Assembly (NCBI GenBank): GCA_001972305.1
Contig: BDDD01001487.1
Span: forward strand, 62,001 to 126,000
Source: Cephalotus follicularis
Taxonomy: Eukaryota; Streptophyta; Magnoliopsida; Oxalidales; Cephalotaceae
Reading direction: 5' to 3'
DNA length: 64,000 bases
The position numbers were made by a program, and so were the translations under genes. Shown here one piece after another: positions 11,751-23,761 of the stretch. Each line of letters begins with the position of its first letter. Position 1 is the stretch's first letter. Under the pieces are notes generated by a model. That model had not been told where the DNA came from, did not search any database, and saw only the letters and a list, made by a program, of their open reading frames with translations.

Positions 11751-12877
11751 CCTTTTGAAACAGTAATTACGATCGTTTCAAATAGTTATGGCTTTTTGAA
11801 ACGGATCATTGTAACCTTTTCAAATGCTTATACTTTTTGTAACGGTAAATTCTGGCTGTTTCGAATGATACATTTTTGAAATGGCACACACGGCTGTTTA
11901 AAAAAGGTGCGTTTCAAAAAGCAATTTTTCTAGTAGTGGCAGGGTCCTCATAGTTCTCTCACAATCCGTGCCCCTCAGGTTCATCCATAAAGTGGGCCGT
12001 ACAAGGGTTCTCCTCACAGTTCTCTCACAATTGGTGCCCCTCGTAGGTTTATCCATAAAGTGGGCCATGCAGGTTATCCCGTGTCAGACTAAGCGACTAC
12101 CTCCATGATACCCATGATATAGCAGAGGTTGGGAGTGGGCTATCTCATCAGAGCTCAATAATGTCGAGCAAAAGCTATGACCTTAGAGGTCTGTAACTAT
12201 AAAACCCTTTTGGATGATTGGTATTGAGATCCATTTGATTAGGGAAGGGTTTATCTAGGCTACATAGCCTTAGTGTTTTCCTAAGACCTGATGTTAGACG
12301 TCAAGCTTTGAGCTCTGACCTCCACTTCCGAGGTCTGCCTTCGAGCACTAATGTCTAGCTTTAAGTATTGAGGTCTGCCTTCAAGTACCAAGGTCTTGCC
12401 TTCAAGCACTGAGGTCTTGCTTTCAAGCACTGAGGTCTACCTTCAAGCACTGAGGTCTTGCCTTCAAGCAATGAGGTCTTCCCTTCAAGTACTGAGGTCT
12501 TCCTTCAAACATTGAGGTCTTGCCTTCAAGTACCGAGGTCTCCCTTCAAGTACCGAGGTCCTGCCTTCAAGCACTAAGGTCTTCCTTCAAGCACTAAGGT
12601 CTTGCCTTCAAGTACTGAGGTCTGCCTTCAAGTACTGAGGTCTTGCCTTTCAAGCATTGAGGTCTTCTGCGTGAGAAGTCAATAGTCTTACGCTGACAAA
12701 GCGTCAACGATTTATAGACTTAGCAGTCCGATGAATATGACTATTCACCAGCTCATAATCAACCCAAATCCAATTAATCAATCCAACACTCGATCCAGAG
12801 GAGCTATAAGCCCCAGTGGTCGGTTACAACTCATAAACAGCTTAAAAATCCTTAACCCATTCATCTAGTCCTAATCT
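11109..12877. repeat. Duplicated block, copy 1 (CACTA-1 right end plus family B)
   Basis: Nearly identical to 13294-15549. The offset is 2185 bp at the start and 2269 bp at the CACTA end, because copy 2 has an extra 84 bp of subterminal repeats, and grows further in the minisatellite. Only a few substitutions are visible in the alignable part. The block runs across the CACTA terminus at 11938 into family B sequence. Confidence 0.9.
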
Positions 12878-13128
12878 AGCAGTTCATAGAAACACAATTC
12901 ATTCCAGGAAGTAGTATTGATAACAGTATAATTAATTCAAGGCAGTAATATGCATGACTTTAAGCATATATGTAGAGCCTACCTCAACAGTTGTCGAGTT
13001 TGTAGATCTGGAAGAATTTGCTGCTAAAACCGATTGCGGATGTAGAAGAATTTGTTGTCATAACAGTTTGCAAATTTGGGAGAATCTACTGCTAAAAGCT
13101 ATGATTTGGTTCCTCATTCAAGTTCTAT
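11939..13128. repeat. Family B fragment right of CACTA-1
   Basis: Begins with the paired 70-bp units seen at the window start, continues through the 20-bp minisatellite and then through sequence similar to, but clearly diverged from, 15550-15770. It stops at 13129, where a TGTAACACCCC LTR start follows. No coding sequence. Confidence 0.7.
12290..12665. repeat. 20-bp minisatellite, short allele
   Basis: About 17 tandem copies of a 20 to 21-bp unit resembling CTTCAAGCACTGAGGTCTTG, with unit-to-unit variation. The counterpart at 14570-15345 has roughly twice as many units. Confidence 0.9.
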
Positions 13129-13293
13129 TGTAACACCCCAAACCCCAAGGGTCAATCCCCAAGGTTTGACGCGCTACTAACATTACCATTCATTACCGAT
13201 ATTCAGCAGAATAAATTTAAAACATTTAATAATATAATAATGCATGCGGAATAATCCAATAAAATATCACTTGAGTGGATAAAAACCAATTAT
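13129..13293. mobile_element. Truncated LTR start, family B
   Basis: Starts TGTAACACCCCAAACCCCAA, a typical LTR beginning, and is cut at 13293 where the second copy of the duplicated block starts. Together with 14208-16045, which ends CTTGGGGCTTACA, it may be the two ends of one LTR interrupted by CACTA-derived sequence. Confidence 0.55.
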
Positions 13294-15549
13294 AGATGGT
13301 CAGTTCACAATGTTCATTATATATTGCTCTATTTGATTGAAGTAGATGTATTTGTGCACATTTCTTAACTCGAATACAATTCTTAATATGCATATACAGG
13401 TTTTGAGATTTTTGTTAATATTGATTATCTATAAAGGTAAATATTTACAATTGAAAATTAGAAGTTGAAGCAATTTCAACATCTGCCATGAATCATTTCT
13501 ACTAGACATGAATACACATAAAACTTGTATCAAATCCTGAGTAAAAGAATAAAAACTAAACATCCCTTAACAAACAATGAATACAGTTCAATGGAAGCAC
13601 GGGTAAAAATTAATAGCATCCAAAATTGGAAGAAAATTCATGTAAGAAGACTCGTTAGGGAGATACCTTGGCGTATAATTTCCTTCTATTATCACCACAC
13701 GATCAGATACCATACTTGGTCACTATCTGCAGTCAATCATATGCACATTTTATTCTATGCCTCTCTTCTACAGTGAAAGGAGTCGTTGAGAGTGAGAGGA
13801 GAGGAGCAGTTGAGTCGAGAGGGAGAGGAGATGAGTCTTTGAGTTGAGAGTTAGGGTTGCAGAACGAAATGGTATGCTCTGCGATTCGGGAAGAGAAATA
13901 GAAATGTAGAATTGCGAAATGGTATATAAAATTTACCTTTTGAAACAGTAATTACGACCGTTTCAAATAGTTATGGCTTTTTGAAACGGATCACTGTAAC
14001 CATTTCAAAAAGTTATGGCTTTTTGAAACGGATAACTATAACCGTTTCAAATAGTTATGGCTTTTTGAAACGGATCATTGTAACCTTTTCAAATGCTTAT
14101 ACTTTTTGTAACGGTAAATTCTGGCTGTTTCGAATGATACATTTTTGAAATGGCACACACGGCTGTTTAAAAAAGGTGCGTTTCAAAAAGCAATTTTTCT
14201 AGTAGTGGCAGGGTCCTCATAGTTCTCTCACAATCCGTGCCCCTCAGGTTCATCCATAAAGTGGGCCGTACAAGGGTTCTCCTCACAGTTCTCTCACAAT
14301 TGGTGCCCCTCGTAGGTTTATCCATAAAGTGGGCCATGCAGGTTATCCCGTGTCAGACTAAGCGACTACCTCCATGATACCCATGATATAGCAGAGGTTG
14401 GGAGTGGGCTATCTCATCAGAGCTCAATAATGTCGAGCAAAAGCTATGACCTTAGAGGTCTGTAACTATAAAACCCTTTTGGATGATTGGTATTGAGATC
14501 CATTTGATTAGGGAAGGGTTTATCTAGGCTACATAGCCTTAGTGTTTTCCTAAGACCTGATGTTAGACGTCAAGCTTTGAGCTCTGACCTCCACTTCCGA
14601 GGTCTGCCTTCGAGCACTAATGTCTAGCTTTAAGTATTGAGGTCTGCCTTCAAGTACCAAGGTCTTGCCTTCAAGCACTGAGGTCTTGCCTTCAAGCACC
14701 GAGGTTTGCCTTCAAGTACGGAGGTCTTCCTTCAAGTACTGAGGTCTGCCTTCAAGTACTGAGGTATTGCCTTCAAGCACCGAGGTCTTGCCTTCAAGTA
14801 CTGAGGTCTTCCTTCAAGCATTGAGGTCTTGCCTTCAAGCACTGAGGTCTTGCTTTCAAGCACTGAGGTCTACCTTCAAGCACTGAGGTCTTGCCTTCAA
14901 GCAATGAGGTCTTCCCTTCAAGTACTGAGGTCTTCCTTCAAACATTGAGGTCTTGCCTTCAAGTACCGAGGTCTGCCTTCAAGTACCGAGGTCTTCCCTT
15001 CAAGCACTGAGGTCTTGCCTTCAAGTATCGAGGCCTTGCCTTCAAGTACCGAGGTTTGCCTTCAAGCACTAAGGTCTTTCCTTCAAGTACCGAGAACTGC
15101 CTTCAAGTACCGAGGTTTGCCTTCAAGCACTGAGGTCTGCCTTCAAGTACTGAGGTCTGCCTTCAAGCACTGAGGTCTACCTTTAAGTACTGATGTCTTG
15201 CCTTCAAGTACCGAGGTCTTCCTTCAAGTACCGAGGTCCTGCCTTCAAGCACTAAGGTCTTCCTTCAAGCACTAAGGTCTTGCCTTCAAGTACTGAGGTC
15301 TGCCTTCAAGTACTGAGGTCTTGCCTTTCAAGCATTGAGGTCTTCTGCGTGAGAAGTCAATAGTCTTACGCTGACAAAGCGTCAACGATTTATAGACTTA
15401 GCAGTCCGATGAATATGACTATTCACAAGCTCATAATCAACCCAAATCCAATTAATCAATCCAACACTCGATCCAGAGGAGCTATAAGCCCCAGTGGTCG
15501 GTTACAACTCATAAACAGCTTAAAAATCCTTAACCCATTCATCTAGTCC
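13294..15549. repeat. Duplicated block, copy 2 (second CACTA-1 right end)
   Basis: Second copy of 11109-12877. It includes a second CACTA right terminus ending TAGTAGTG at 14207, with no left terminus of its own nearby, so it is an end fragment and not a complete element. Relative to copy 1 it has 84 bp more subterminal repeat (about 14000-14085) and a longer minisatellite. Confidence 0.9.
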
Positions 15550-16045
15550 TGATATAGTAGTTCATAATAGCATAATTCATTCAAGGCAGTAATATGCATG
15601 AGTTCAAAGCATATATGTAGAACCTACCTCGATAATGGTTGAGATGCAGATCTGGGAGAACTGGCTGTTGAAACTGGTTACAGATATGGAAGAATCTGCT
15701 GCTAAACTGAGATCTGATGCTTACTTCAAGTTCTACACATTGCTACGAGTCCAACGACTCCTGCCTTGCTCCAAACCGAGCTTTTTCTCTCTAACTCACC
15801 CTCTCAATGTCTCTCTCTAGAATAGGAGGCGAGAAAAATGAATGAGAATAGAAAGCGGCAAACTATCCATATAAAGACTTTCTTTGGCTGAAAACCCAAA
15901 ACTTACCCTAAGTTCACTTAAACCCACACTATCCAGAAAACGGCCAAAAGGAAATTATGATAATATCATATACATGCCATCATCATACGGATATGTGCAA
16001 TATTATATAAGTGCAAGCAGTTGCATATAAAACTTGGGGCTTACA
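14208..16045. mobile_element. Family B LTR-like sequence, right part
   Basis: Continues from the second CACTA end through the paired 70-bp units and minisatellite, then CT-rich sequence near 15770-15830 and a TATA-like 'ccatataaag' (minus-strand reading less clear) and ends CTTGGGGCTTACA at 16045. The end complements the TGTAACACCCCAA start at 13129. No retroelement coding domains are visible. Confidence 0.55.
14570..15345. repeat. 20-bp minisatellite, long allele
   Basis: Roughly 35 to 37 copies of the same 20 to 21-bp unit (core CTTCAAGYACYGAGGTCT). There are no unique spacers between units, so this is not a CRISPR-like array. Confidence 0.9.
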
Positions 16046-16319
16046 ATTTCAGTTCACACTTCACAGCTTACATTAACACAACACATTTCACTGTTTCAAT
16101 TCAATAGTGGCACTAACAATTAAATCAACACAAGTTACACAACAATGGTAAATACTAAATAATAATCAAGATCCATCACAGTTGTTGAAGGCAACTCCCC
16201 CAAATCGAAAAAATTGAAGAAAAAAAACATAAAAGAATTATAAGTAATAATAACAAGATTAGCGGGTGTTTGAAATTGAAGACACAATTGAATAATTAAT
16301 AATAGTGCAAAAAGATAAA

Positions 16320-18435
16320 AATCACCATTCTCATACTTTTCAAGATCCTCCAAAGCTTCTTCGACGTTTATCCATTGTGAAGACCAAAGCCAATCTTGGG
16401 AGCATATAAGAGATTCAACAATGGTAGGAGTCAAAGAGCTCCTAAATGAATCAAGCACACGTCCTCCAGTGCTAAATGCAGACTCCGAAGAAACGATGGA
16501 GATGGGTATGACCAACACATGTCTAGCCATGTGTGAAAGGATAGGAAATCTAGGGCTATGTACTTTCCACCAACATAAAATATCAAAGGCCTCAACATCC
16601 TTTTCGATTGCTTCCTTAAGATAACTATCCAATTTTGTTTTGGTATGAACATCATCCGACGTATTACATTGAAAATTAAATTGTCCCGTAATGTCTATAT
16701 CATCTTCATCATGGATTATAGAATCCATCATCACACTTGAGCTTGATTGGTCACCTTCACTTCGAGTGTTCGGGGCATAGATCTTCTCATATTCACCAAA
16801 TAAAGAATTAACAGTATCTTTAACTTTCTTTATCATCTCCTTTTTTAACTCATCTTCATTTTCATACATTTTAGATAAACCAAACTCCATAAACTTCATC
16901 TTACTCCTTGGATCAAGTACAACTCCAACATGAATTAGGAAATTCATCTTCTTAGGGTTCCCCTAATATGTTTCATACTTGTCCTTCATTTTTAAAGCCA
17001 TTGACCTCAACTCAACATCTCCAATTTCAATCAACCTATTCAAAAGACAATACACCCTACAGATCTCATTGAAATAAATATTTGACGTGACAAATAAAGA
17101 ACCCGAAACACGTACAGGAGCTTATAAAAGCTCTCAAGAAACTTCACCGTCCTCCCAAAATTTTCCCAAATCTTCCTCACTAGGTCTTCCCTTCCCATAC
17201 AACCTCCCACTGCCTCTCACATCATCAAACTTTTTAAACTCGATCATATACAAAGGATCTAACATGTCAAACCTACCAAATGCTTCATGAAACTTCAAAG
17301 TTGTATTTAGCATTAAATAGGTTGAGTTCTATCTAGTAGACACATCTAGGCATAATAACCATTTGCTTACAATTTGTAGAAACTGGACACACTCCTTAAA
17401 CTTCTTCAATCGAGCTGGAGAATGTCTCACATATCTCACAGCCGCTCTAACCCGAGTCACAGACTCACCCACTTCGCTTAATCCGTCAACCACTACAAGA
17501 TTAATAATGTGGGCTACACACCCATATGAAGGAGTAGCCCATTCAAAACATTAGTACCCTAACTACAAAACCTATCTTTCAAATAATTAATAGCAAGGTC
17601 ATTGGAGGAAGCATTATCTATGATAATAGTCATCACTTTCTTAATTCCCCAATCCACCAAACATTTCTCAATAGTCATTCCAATCTCTTCACCCCTATGA
17701 CTAGAAATTGGACAAAAGTTAAGAATCATTTTGTTCAATTTTCATTGATCATCAATGAAAAGAGCCGTTAGGCACATGTAGTTGATCCTTTCAAGGATGT
17801 TCACGTGTCTGTGGTTAGGCAAATTCTATCACAAGACAATTTCAAATATTTTTGTAATTTCAACCTTTCATTCAAATACAATTGATACCAATCTCTCGTC
17901 ATTGTATAACGTGACAGAACCTAAAACCATGGTGCTATCACAGCTATCAACTGTCTAAACCCTTCCCTTTTGACAGATTTAAATGAAAGCTCATCAATTA
18001 TTATCATGAGTGCTAAAGCATTTCTAGCAACATCTTGATCCATCTTCCAACTACTAACTGTATTACCCATACAGCTCGCAACCACTTGGTCCTTAAGTTT
18101 AAGACTCAATATGGCTTGGGTCTTATCTATATTTTGGGGGCATTTTTTGCAAGTCCTAAGATGAGACTTAAGAGAAGAAGCACCATGTGTACGTGTGTTA
18201 GCTGCATAATCTCTTCCACAATAGTTACACTTTGCTTTCATCTTCCCTCACTATGTCTAAACTTTGAAAACTGAAGCCATACCTCATACCTAAATTCTTG
18301 GATCTTTCTTTTCTTCTTGATACTTGTCTCAGTAGAAATGCTTGACTCAGTAGCATTAGCATCCTCCCTCGCATTCACGGCCACTTCAGTTTCATCTAGT
18401 GTGTCCAACTCTCTTTATTTTTCAAGCGACATCTA
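16320..18435 (-). pseudogene. hAT transposase (RICESLEEPER/DAYSLEEPER-like), decayed
   Basis: Domains in order on the minus strand: a BED zinc finger at about 18290-18120 (WLQFSKFRH, CNYCGRDYAANTR, then HGASSLKSHLRTC), the RNase H-like catalytic region at about 17880-16950 (pieces such as YCLLNRLIEIGDVELRSMAL and MLDPLYMIEFKKF), and the hAT dimerisation region at 16947-16330 (VGVVLDPRSKMKFMEF; FDILCWWKVHSPRFPILSHM; STGGRVLDSFRSSLTP). A likely start is MSLEK near 18432, but a stop follows at once, and the middle is interrupted by several stops and shifts. The last coding block ends at a GTGATT donor-like site. The protein would cut and paste its element; this copy is inactive. Confidence 0.8.
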
Positions 18436-18639
18436 CACATAATAGTATAATATATTAATATACACAATCAAATAAATTACTACATAATATATTAGCACTT
18501 AGCACTTAGCAGCCTACGTTCTCATTTTATGCAAACTATTAAAGTTACATTCTCATCTTCCCATGCTATACGATCTGATTTCTATATGATAATGGTTGCA
18601 TACACTTAAGATTGTAATAATTCAAGAAATGAGAGGCCA

Positions 18640-18960
18640 CAATTTAAGCAGTGAATAGATAGTATTGATCATCAACGACTACTTCACTTAAGACTGTCAA
18701 AAACATGAGTTTTGATCATCTCAAATCAAATTCAATAGGCCACAATCTAAGCAGTGAATAGATAGTAAAAAACATGTAAAAAACAGGCCACAATTTATAT
18801 GAATAATACCCGAATAAATGATCATCAACGACCATTTCACTTAAGACTATCAAAAACATGAGTTTTGATAATCTCAAATCAAATTCAACAAGCCACAATT
18901 TATATGAATGCAAACTATTTATATGAATGCAAACTATTAAAGGTGAAACGTGCCACAACA
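18640..18960. repeat. Short direct repeats in the hAT 5' region
   Basis: Two copies of a roughly 60-bp block containing 'acatgagttttgat' and 'ctcaaatcaaattcaa', plus repeats of 'aatttatatgaatgcaaact'. Non-coding. Confidence 0.7.
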
Positions 18961-19059
18961 AATTCAACAATTATTGTTGGAATTTGGAAGTAGAAAGGTG
19001 AATTTTGTAAAGGATTACGCACCACTAATGAGTAATGCCTCTGTGGTAAGCTATTCATC

Positions 19060-19490
19060 GACTGAGGAGAGGAGAGGACTTGGAACTCGTAACTGTTGCC
19101 GCCGTTGAGTGATAGGAGAGGTCGTTGCTGTTGAGAGTGATAGGAGAGGTCTTTGTCGTTGGTGTTGAGAGGAGATGCCTACCTCTATCGACTGTCACAC
19201 CGTTAACTCAAGAGTGTGAGGACTGAGTCACTAAGGAGTGGAGAGGAGGTCACTCGGCGCCGTTGAGAGTGAGAGGAGAGGAGGAGAGGTCAATGTTGTT
19301 GGTGTTGAGAGGAGATGCCTCTGTCGACTCTCGACTATTGCACCGTCACTGTTAACTCGAGAGTGAGAAGACTGACGAGAGGAGAGGACTCAGATGAGGT
19401 TGCTCGGTGCCTTTGAGAGTGAGAGGAGAGGAGGAGGGGTCATTGGCGGCCGTTGGTGTTGATAGTGAGAGAAACAGAGAGTGGAAATGC
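19060..19490. repeat. GA-rich tandem repeat in the hAT 5' region
   Basis: Two degenerate units of about 190 bp, each with 'gttgagagtgagaggagagg', 'ggtgttgagaggagatgcct' and 'ctcgagagtgagaagactga'-like segments. It lies upstream of the transposase start in the position of its promoter or leader. Confidence 0.7.
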
Positions 19491-19907
19491 AGATGTTATG
19501 GTTGCCAATTTCGGTTTGGGAATGGGAGAGAGAAGAGCTAAAGATTTGCCGAAATCGAATGGCCCGAATTCAATTTCAAATTGGGATGATAAATCATAAA
19601 TGGATAATGAATCATGTTAGGTTACGCTTACGGGGCTAGAGTAATAATGGGCCATTGTGTGCTAGCAATAGTGTTGACATTGTAGACTTGTAGTATGTGT
19701 ACAATTGGCCCAACAAAAAATTCGGTTGTTTGGATACCCGAATATCTGAAGTTTAACACTTTTACAAACCATATCTGAATCACACTTTTGATTTTAACTG
19801 AAATACCTGCCTCGAATATCCAAAAAAGCCGAATTATCCAATCCGAAAAACAATATGGTGGGGTGCTGTTCGGGTTTTCGGATATCAGATAATTTTGCAC
19901 ATCCCTA

Positions 19908-20730
19908 ATGGGTAATACCGATAAGAGCTCAACTAGCTACGGATTCATACAGTCAAGTCACATCAATCAATCAATAAGTAACTTTCAGTAGCTCACGTAA
20001 GTTTGAAGTCCCCTAGAGGTGGCTCTAGTTTGAGAACATCTAACCTCTCGAATGTGGCACACAACTATAAGGTTAGTTTCACTACACATGAGTATAACCC
20101 TCCTGAATGTGGCACATAACTCTAGGGTTATACTAGTCTAAATCCTCCTGAAGGTAGGACACAACTCTAGGATAAGATATCAGTCATCTATCGTTCCATT
20201 GATAGTTGCTAACGTGTGTCTCAAGTCCCTCAAAGGTGACACACAACTCTAGGATGAGGAAATCTAACCTCTCGAAGGTTGCACACAGCTCCAGGTTAGT
20301 TCGTAGCTTGACTAAACACTTACTATAGACACTCCCCTTTTCCCATTTCTATACCATCTTTAAAACCTGGGGAAAAAACCACTTTTTACCTTACACGAGC
20401 CTAAAAAAGATCCTGGAAGAAAAGTATTTCAAAACATGCTTAGAAAGCAATTTCAAAAAATTGCATGCATAAGCAACATAGCTTTGAGCCTGAGCGGTGA
20501 TGCTTAGCACTTAAGCATCGACAGTCAAGTTCAAATGTCAGCGGTTAGGCAAACAATAGCTTTTAAACATATTGAAGAAGGCCTAAGTGGCAACGCTTAA
20601 GACTAAGCATCGTCACTTAGTCAAGCACTGCCAACAAAGGTAAAGAGTTGATAGCTTGAAAACATTTCCATTTTGAAGTAAGGGCAAAGCAGCGACGCTT
20701 ACGGGGGAAGTGGCAATGCTTAAACCTTGC
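19908..20730. mobile_element. Family A LTR fragment A1, left part
   Basis: Similar in layout to the complete family A LTR at 50144-52027: a 'actatagacactcccctt' block, then a 'cctggaagaaaa' block, then a TCGA-type array at 20490-20730. It continues after CACTA-2 at 26852. The hAT end replaces its own left end. At 19990-20310 it contains four or five degenerate units built around 'ggtggcacacaactctaggtt'. Confidence 0.65.
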
Positions 20731-20749
20731 CACTACTAGAAATAGGGGA

Positions 20750-21345
20750 TTTAGCAACCGCCAAAGTGGTCGCTAAATCCCTAAAAGCGGTCGGTAATGG
20801 GATTCACCGACTGCCTCACCGACCACAATGACGGCCCCTTATACCTGGGTCGCTGATTGAAGGGACACCGCCTTTCTGACCGCTCTTATCATTTGCAGAC
20901 CGCTTTAACGGTCGGTAAGGGAAGCGGTTGCTGTTGATAGGTTTCCAGAAATTAATTTTATAAGAGTTTTAACGACCGCCTGAGCGGTCACTAAAGGGGC
21001 TAGCGGTCGGAGAATTAAAAAAGATTTTGGTAATTGAATTTAAATTACCGACCACTTAAGCGGTCGGTAAAACAAAAAAGCCGTTGCTAAATTAGTAAAA
21101 AAAATAAAAAAATCGTAAATTATTTATGCCTTGCAACCGCTTAAGCGGTCGCTAAAATCACAAAAGCGGTCGGAGAATAAAAGGTATTTCGGTAATTGAC
21201 TTAAAGTACCGTCCGCTTAAGCGGTCGTTAAAAGAAAATAGCCATTACTAAATTAAAAAAAAAAAAAGAAACTAGTAAATTATTTAAGTTTGGCAACCGC
21301 TTAGATGGTCGCCAAAAACATAAAAGCGATCGCTAAAAGATTATC
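20750..21345. repeat. CACTA-2 left subterminal repeats
   Basis: Many copies of GCGGTCGGTAA or its complement TTACCGACCGC, some forming the palindrome 'ccgcttaagcgg'. The right end (about 26610-26830) carries the same motifs. By analogy with En/Spm these would be transposase-binding sites. Confidence 0.85.
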
Positions 21346-21905
21346 ATATATGTGTATATAGTGATTATTTTTCATTTGTATGGTCGATCAAACCAAAATA
21401 GGATATACCGGTTACCACCAGACCAACACTTGTAGGAAATAATGCGATAGATTCATTCATGAGTGTTGAGTTGCAGCATTTCATAGTGATGGGCATGGTT
21501 TTTTGTTACCACTAATTATTGCAATCCAAAATTGTTTTCTTTGATAACAACTCACAGCAGCAAGACTACCAAAATGATGTGATAGAGCACAAGACTCAAA
21601 ATGGAAAACCCATTGATCAATATAAAGGAAAAAAGCTGCCTATGTGTACTTCACAATAGCCAAACAACCTGCCTTTGAGAAGATAGGTAGTAGCAGAAAT
21701 TCTGTAAGCTTATAGATTCCATCATTTCGTAGTTGGGGTGTTTCCATTAACCAAAAATATGCAACAAAATTGGAGAACTTTCTAGTGCAATCTCTTCAGC
21801 TAGAGCTATCTACAAACCAAGATTGCATCATTTCCCTGTTTCATTAAAATAATATTGAGGATAGGAAAGATGACAAAAATGAAAAACTACTATGGTTTCA
21901 TCTTC
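21346..21905. other. CACTA-2 internal sequence without a gene
   Basis: AT-rich, no open frame with recognisable motifs. It lies just downstream of the HMG-like fragment and may be its captured 3' untranslated or flanking sequence. Confidence 0.4.
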
Positions 21906-23064
21906 TTAAGTAAATGATGGTTTTAGAAGTAAAAACATGCATTTAGTGAGGGAGGAGGTGAGGTACCAACCATCGGTGTTTAAGCTGCTCTCACTTTCTT
22001 CGGACCAATAACAGTCCAAGCTATCAGAGTTCTCATAGACATCATAAAACTGTGATTCATTTAATGAAAAGAGTAATCAAAAAATCATGTGTGGCCTAAC
22101 ACAAAAACATTTTGGACAAGAGAATCTGAAAATCGTGAATCTTAGAATTGGACTAACCCGATCAAACTTCCCAACCTTTGATGAATCTGCTTCATCATCC
22201 ACCTGCAAACAAACAACTCATCATTTAAAATTTTTGATACTCAATATAGAAGAATAAGAGCGAAAAGAATTACAAGGTTAAAAAGCAGAAATTTGGATTG
22301 ACATGGAAGATTAAAAGAGTAGGCAAAGTTTCAGAACTCATACGAATTGGAAATGACTGCAATGAAGTAGCAAGTCATATATATACTTAGATTTGAATAT
22401 AGAGAAACATTGTTAAGGCAAACAAGCAATTACCTCATGAATGTAGAAAACAAATCAATGTTTCAGTCTCAACTTTTAAAACTAGCATATAAAAGTGAAA
22501 AATAAATCCCAAGCAACATAGAACAACGGTACGCGATAGTTACAAATAATGAAAATACAAATAACGACCACCATAAATTTATCTCAAATGTCATTTCATG
22601 ATCATATGGCACATAACGGTTGGATATATCACTAAACTCTAATTTTCTTAGTTTCTGTTTTAATACTCTATCATAGCATTATCCTAAGAAAGTATAATAA
22701 CAACAAAAGAGCCTAAATTATACCAGTTTCTTGTATTTACAAAATCAAGGCCCAGTACAATCCAATTACCTCAAACATATCATTCACCTCTTGAATTAAA
22801 GCTTTGTTGTAGGCTAAGTCCACCTTTTCAGCTTCAATAATATACGACTGCCTTTCCTAAATAATTTAATACAAATGAATGCAATAAATATATGGGGTTT
22901 TTACAAATTAACGTAGTAAAAAGATTTGAGTAGGACCTGTTAGAATCTACTATAAGCATTACCGCCTTCGACATGTTCTTCCAAGTCTCAAATCCTTTTT
23001 CATCAATGTCAATCACTGTTCCAGTCTTGTAGGTCTCCTTAAAGCTTTCCCTTGAAAAGCCACT
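21906..23064 (-). pseudogene. Captured HMG-box-like gene fragment
   Basis: Four exon-like blocks on the minus strand with GT-AG borders and compatible phases: 23064-22963, 22856-22770, 22202-22158 and 22049-21906. The first two give ESFKETYKTGTVIDIDEKGF, then ETWKNMSKAERQSYIIEAEK, then VDLAYNKALIQEVNDMFE. This fits the second half of an HMG box in plant HMGB proteins (W-K-x-M-S-x-A-E-R, then Y, then A-E-K and a Y-N-K-A block). The last two blocks are acidic and Ser-rich (VDDEADSSKVGKFDR; YENSDSLDCYWSEESESS), as in HMGB acidic tails, and reach a stop. The N-terminal part of the HMG box is missing. HMGB proteins bend DNA in chromatin. The family call is tentative; the exon structure is clearer than the identity. 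Confidence 0.6.
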
Positions 23065-23761
23065 CTGAAATCTTTATCATTAAGAAAGACCACTTTCCAA
23101 TCGAAGATCGCATGTGTTTGTGTACCTAAAGTTGTAGTAATTTCTAAAACTAATCTGCTAAAAAAATATCAAAAAGGAAACCAAAATAAAGTTACTCAAT
23201 CTAATATTTCTGGATTGCTTGAACCTGGGAAGGCAGTGTCTTTCTATTTTGTGGGTGAGGGATGTCAGCTCATCAAATGGAACAACCAACTGTTGTAGAG
23301 ACAAACATATTCACATCCAAATGAAGGATCCATAAGCATATTTGTGCACATATAGAGAGAGGAGGGAGGGAGGGGCGGAACTTATCTAGGGATACATTAA
23401 AAAATGTATAAAATGGAGCTTACAGGAATAACAATTTCTTCAATTGTAGAGAGACAAGCCAATTTTAGTGAACACTCAGGATTGCAAACCCTGAATGTCT
23501 GGGTAAATGCCTCCGATTAAGAATGGGTTAGTTATCACCATTATTATTGAAGTATTGTTAAGGTTTAAGCAATAAATAACCAACTAGTACCTTATAAATT
23601 CATAATCTAATCCCTGCCATCTACCTAACCACCAGAAGTATGTTCCCTTGAATATGAACAAATTCTAGGACAAAGCAAATTCTCACAGAAGGCCATGAAC
23701 AATGCAAAGGAATGAAAGGATGGCTCTAAAAATATATAAGTTTGTTGGGTCTGCAGCTTAC

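Larger units (their letters stand above)
232..11938 (-). mobile_element. CACTA-1, En/Spm-type DNA transposon with decayed genes
   Basis: The left end reads CACTACGAGAAAAC and the right end, reverse-complemented, reads CACTACTAGAAAAA, the terminal inverted repeat expected of CACTA elements. Both ends carry subterminal TTTTGAAACGG motifs in both orientations. Inside, on the minus strand, are a TNP2-type transposase (9913 to about 6105) and a TNPA-like gene (about 2440 to 640), the usual CACTA pair. A solo LTR is inserted at 2705-5328 and a host malate dehydrogenase fragment lies near the right end. The flanking trinucleotides are aca and gca, so a perfect 3-bp target duplication is not seen; decay or exchange between related copies could explain that. 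Both genes are interrupted, so the copy is unlikely to be autonomous. Confidence 0.87.
16046..19907 (-). mobile_element. hAT transposon, BED-finger type, decayed
   Basis: Contains a minus-strand transposase with a BED zinc finger and a C-terminal hAT dimerisation domain. The right end, reverse-complemented, begins TAGGGATGTGCAAAATTATC, a common hAT terminal inverted repeat. I find no matching left terminus near 16046, so the left end is probably lost and the left boundary is approximate. An 8-bp target duplication cannot be shown. Confidence 0.7.

Noticed and set aside
11340-13776. Two identical-looking 83-residue open frames (11340-11591 and 13525-13776)
   Set aside because: They are alike only because the whole region is a recent duplication. 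No domain, no splice context and no coding bias.
12290-15345. Possible CRISPR-like array
   Set aside because: Units are contiguous with no unique spacers, in a plant transposon region. It is a minisatellite.
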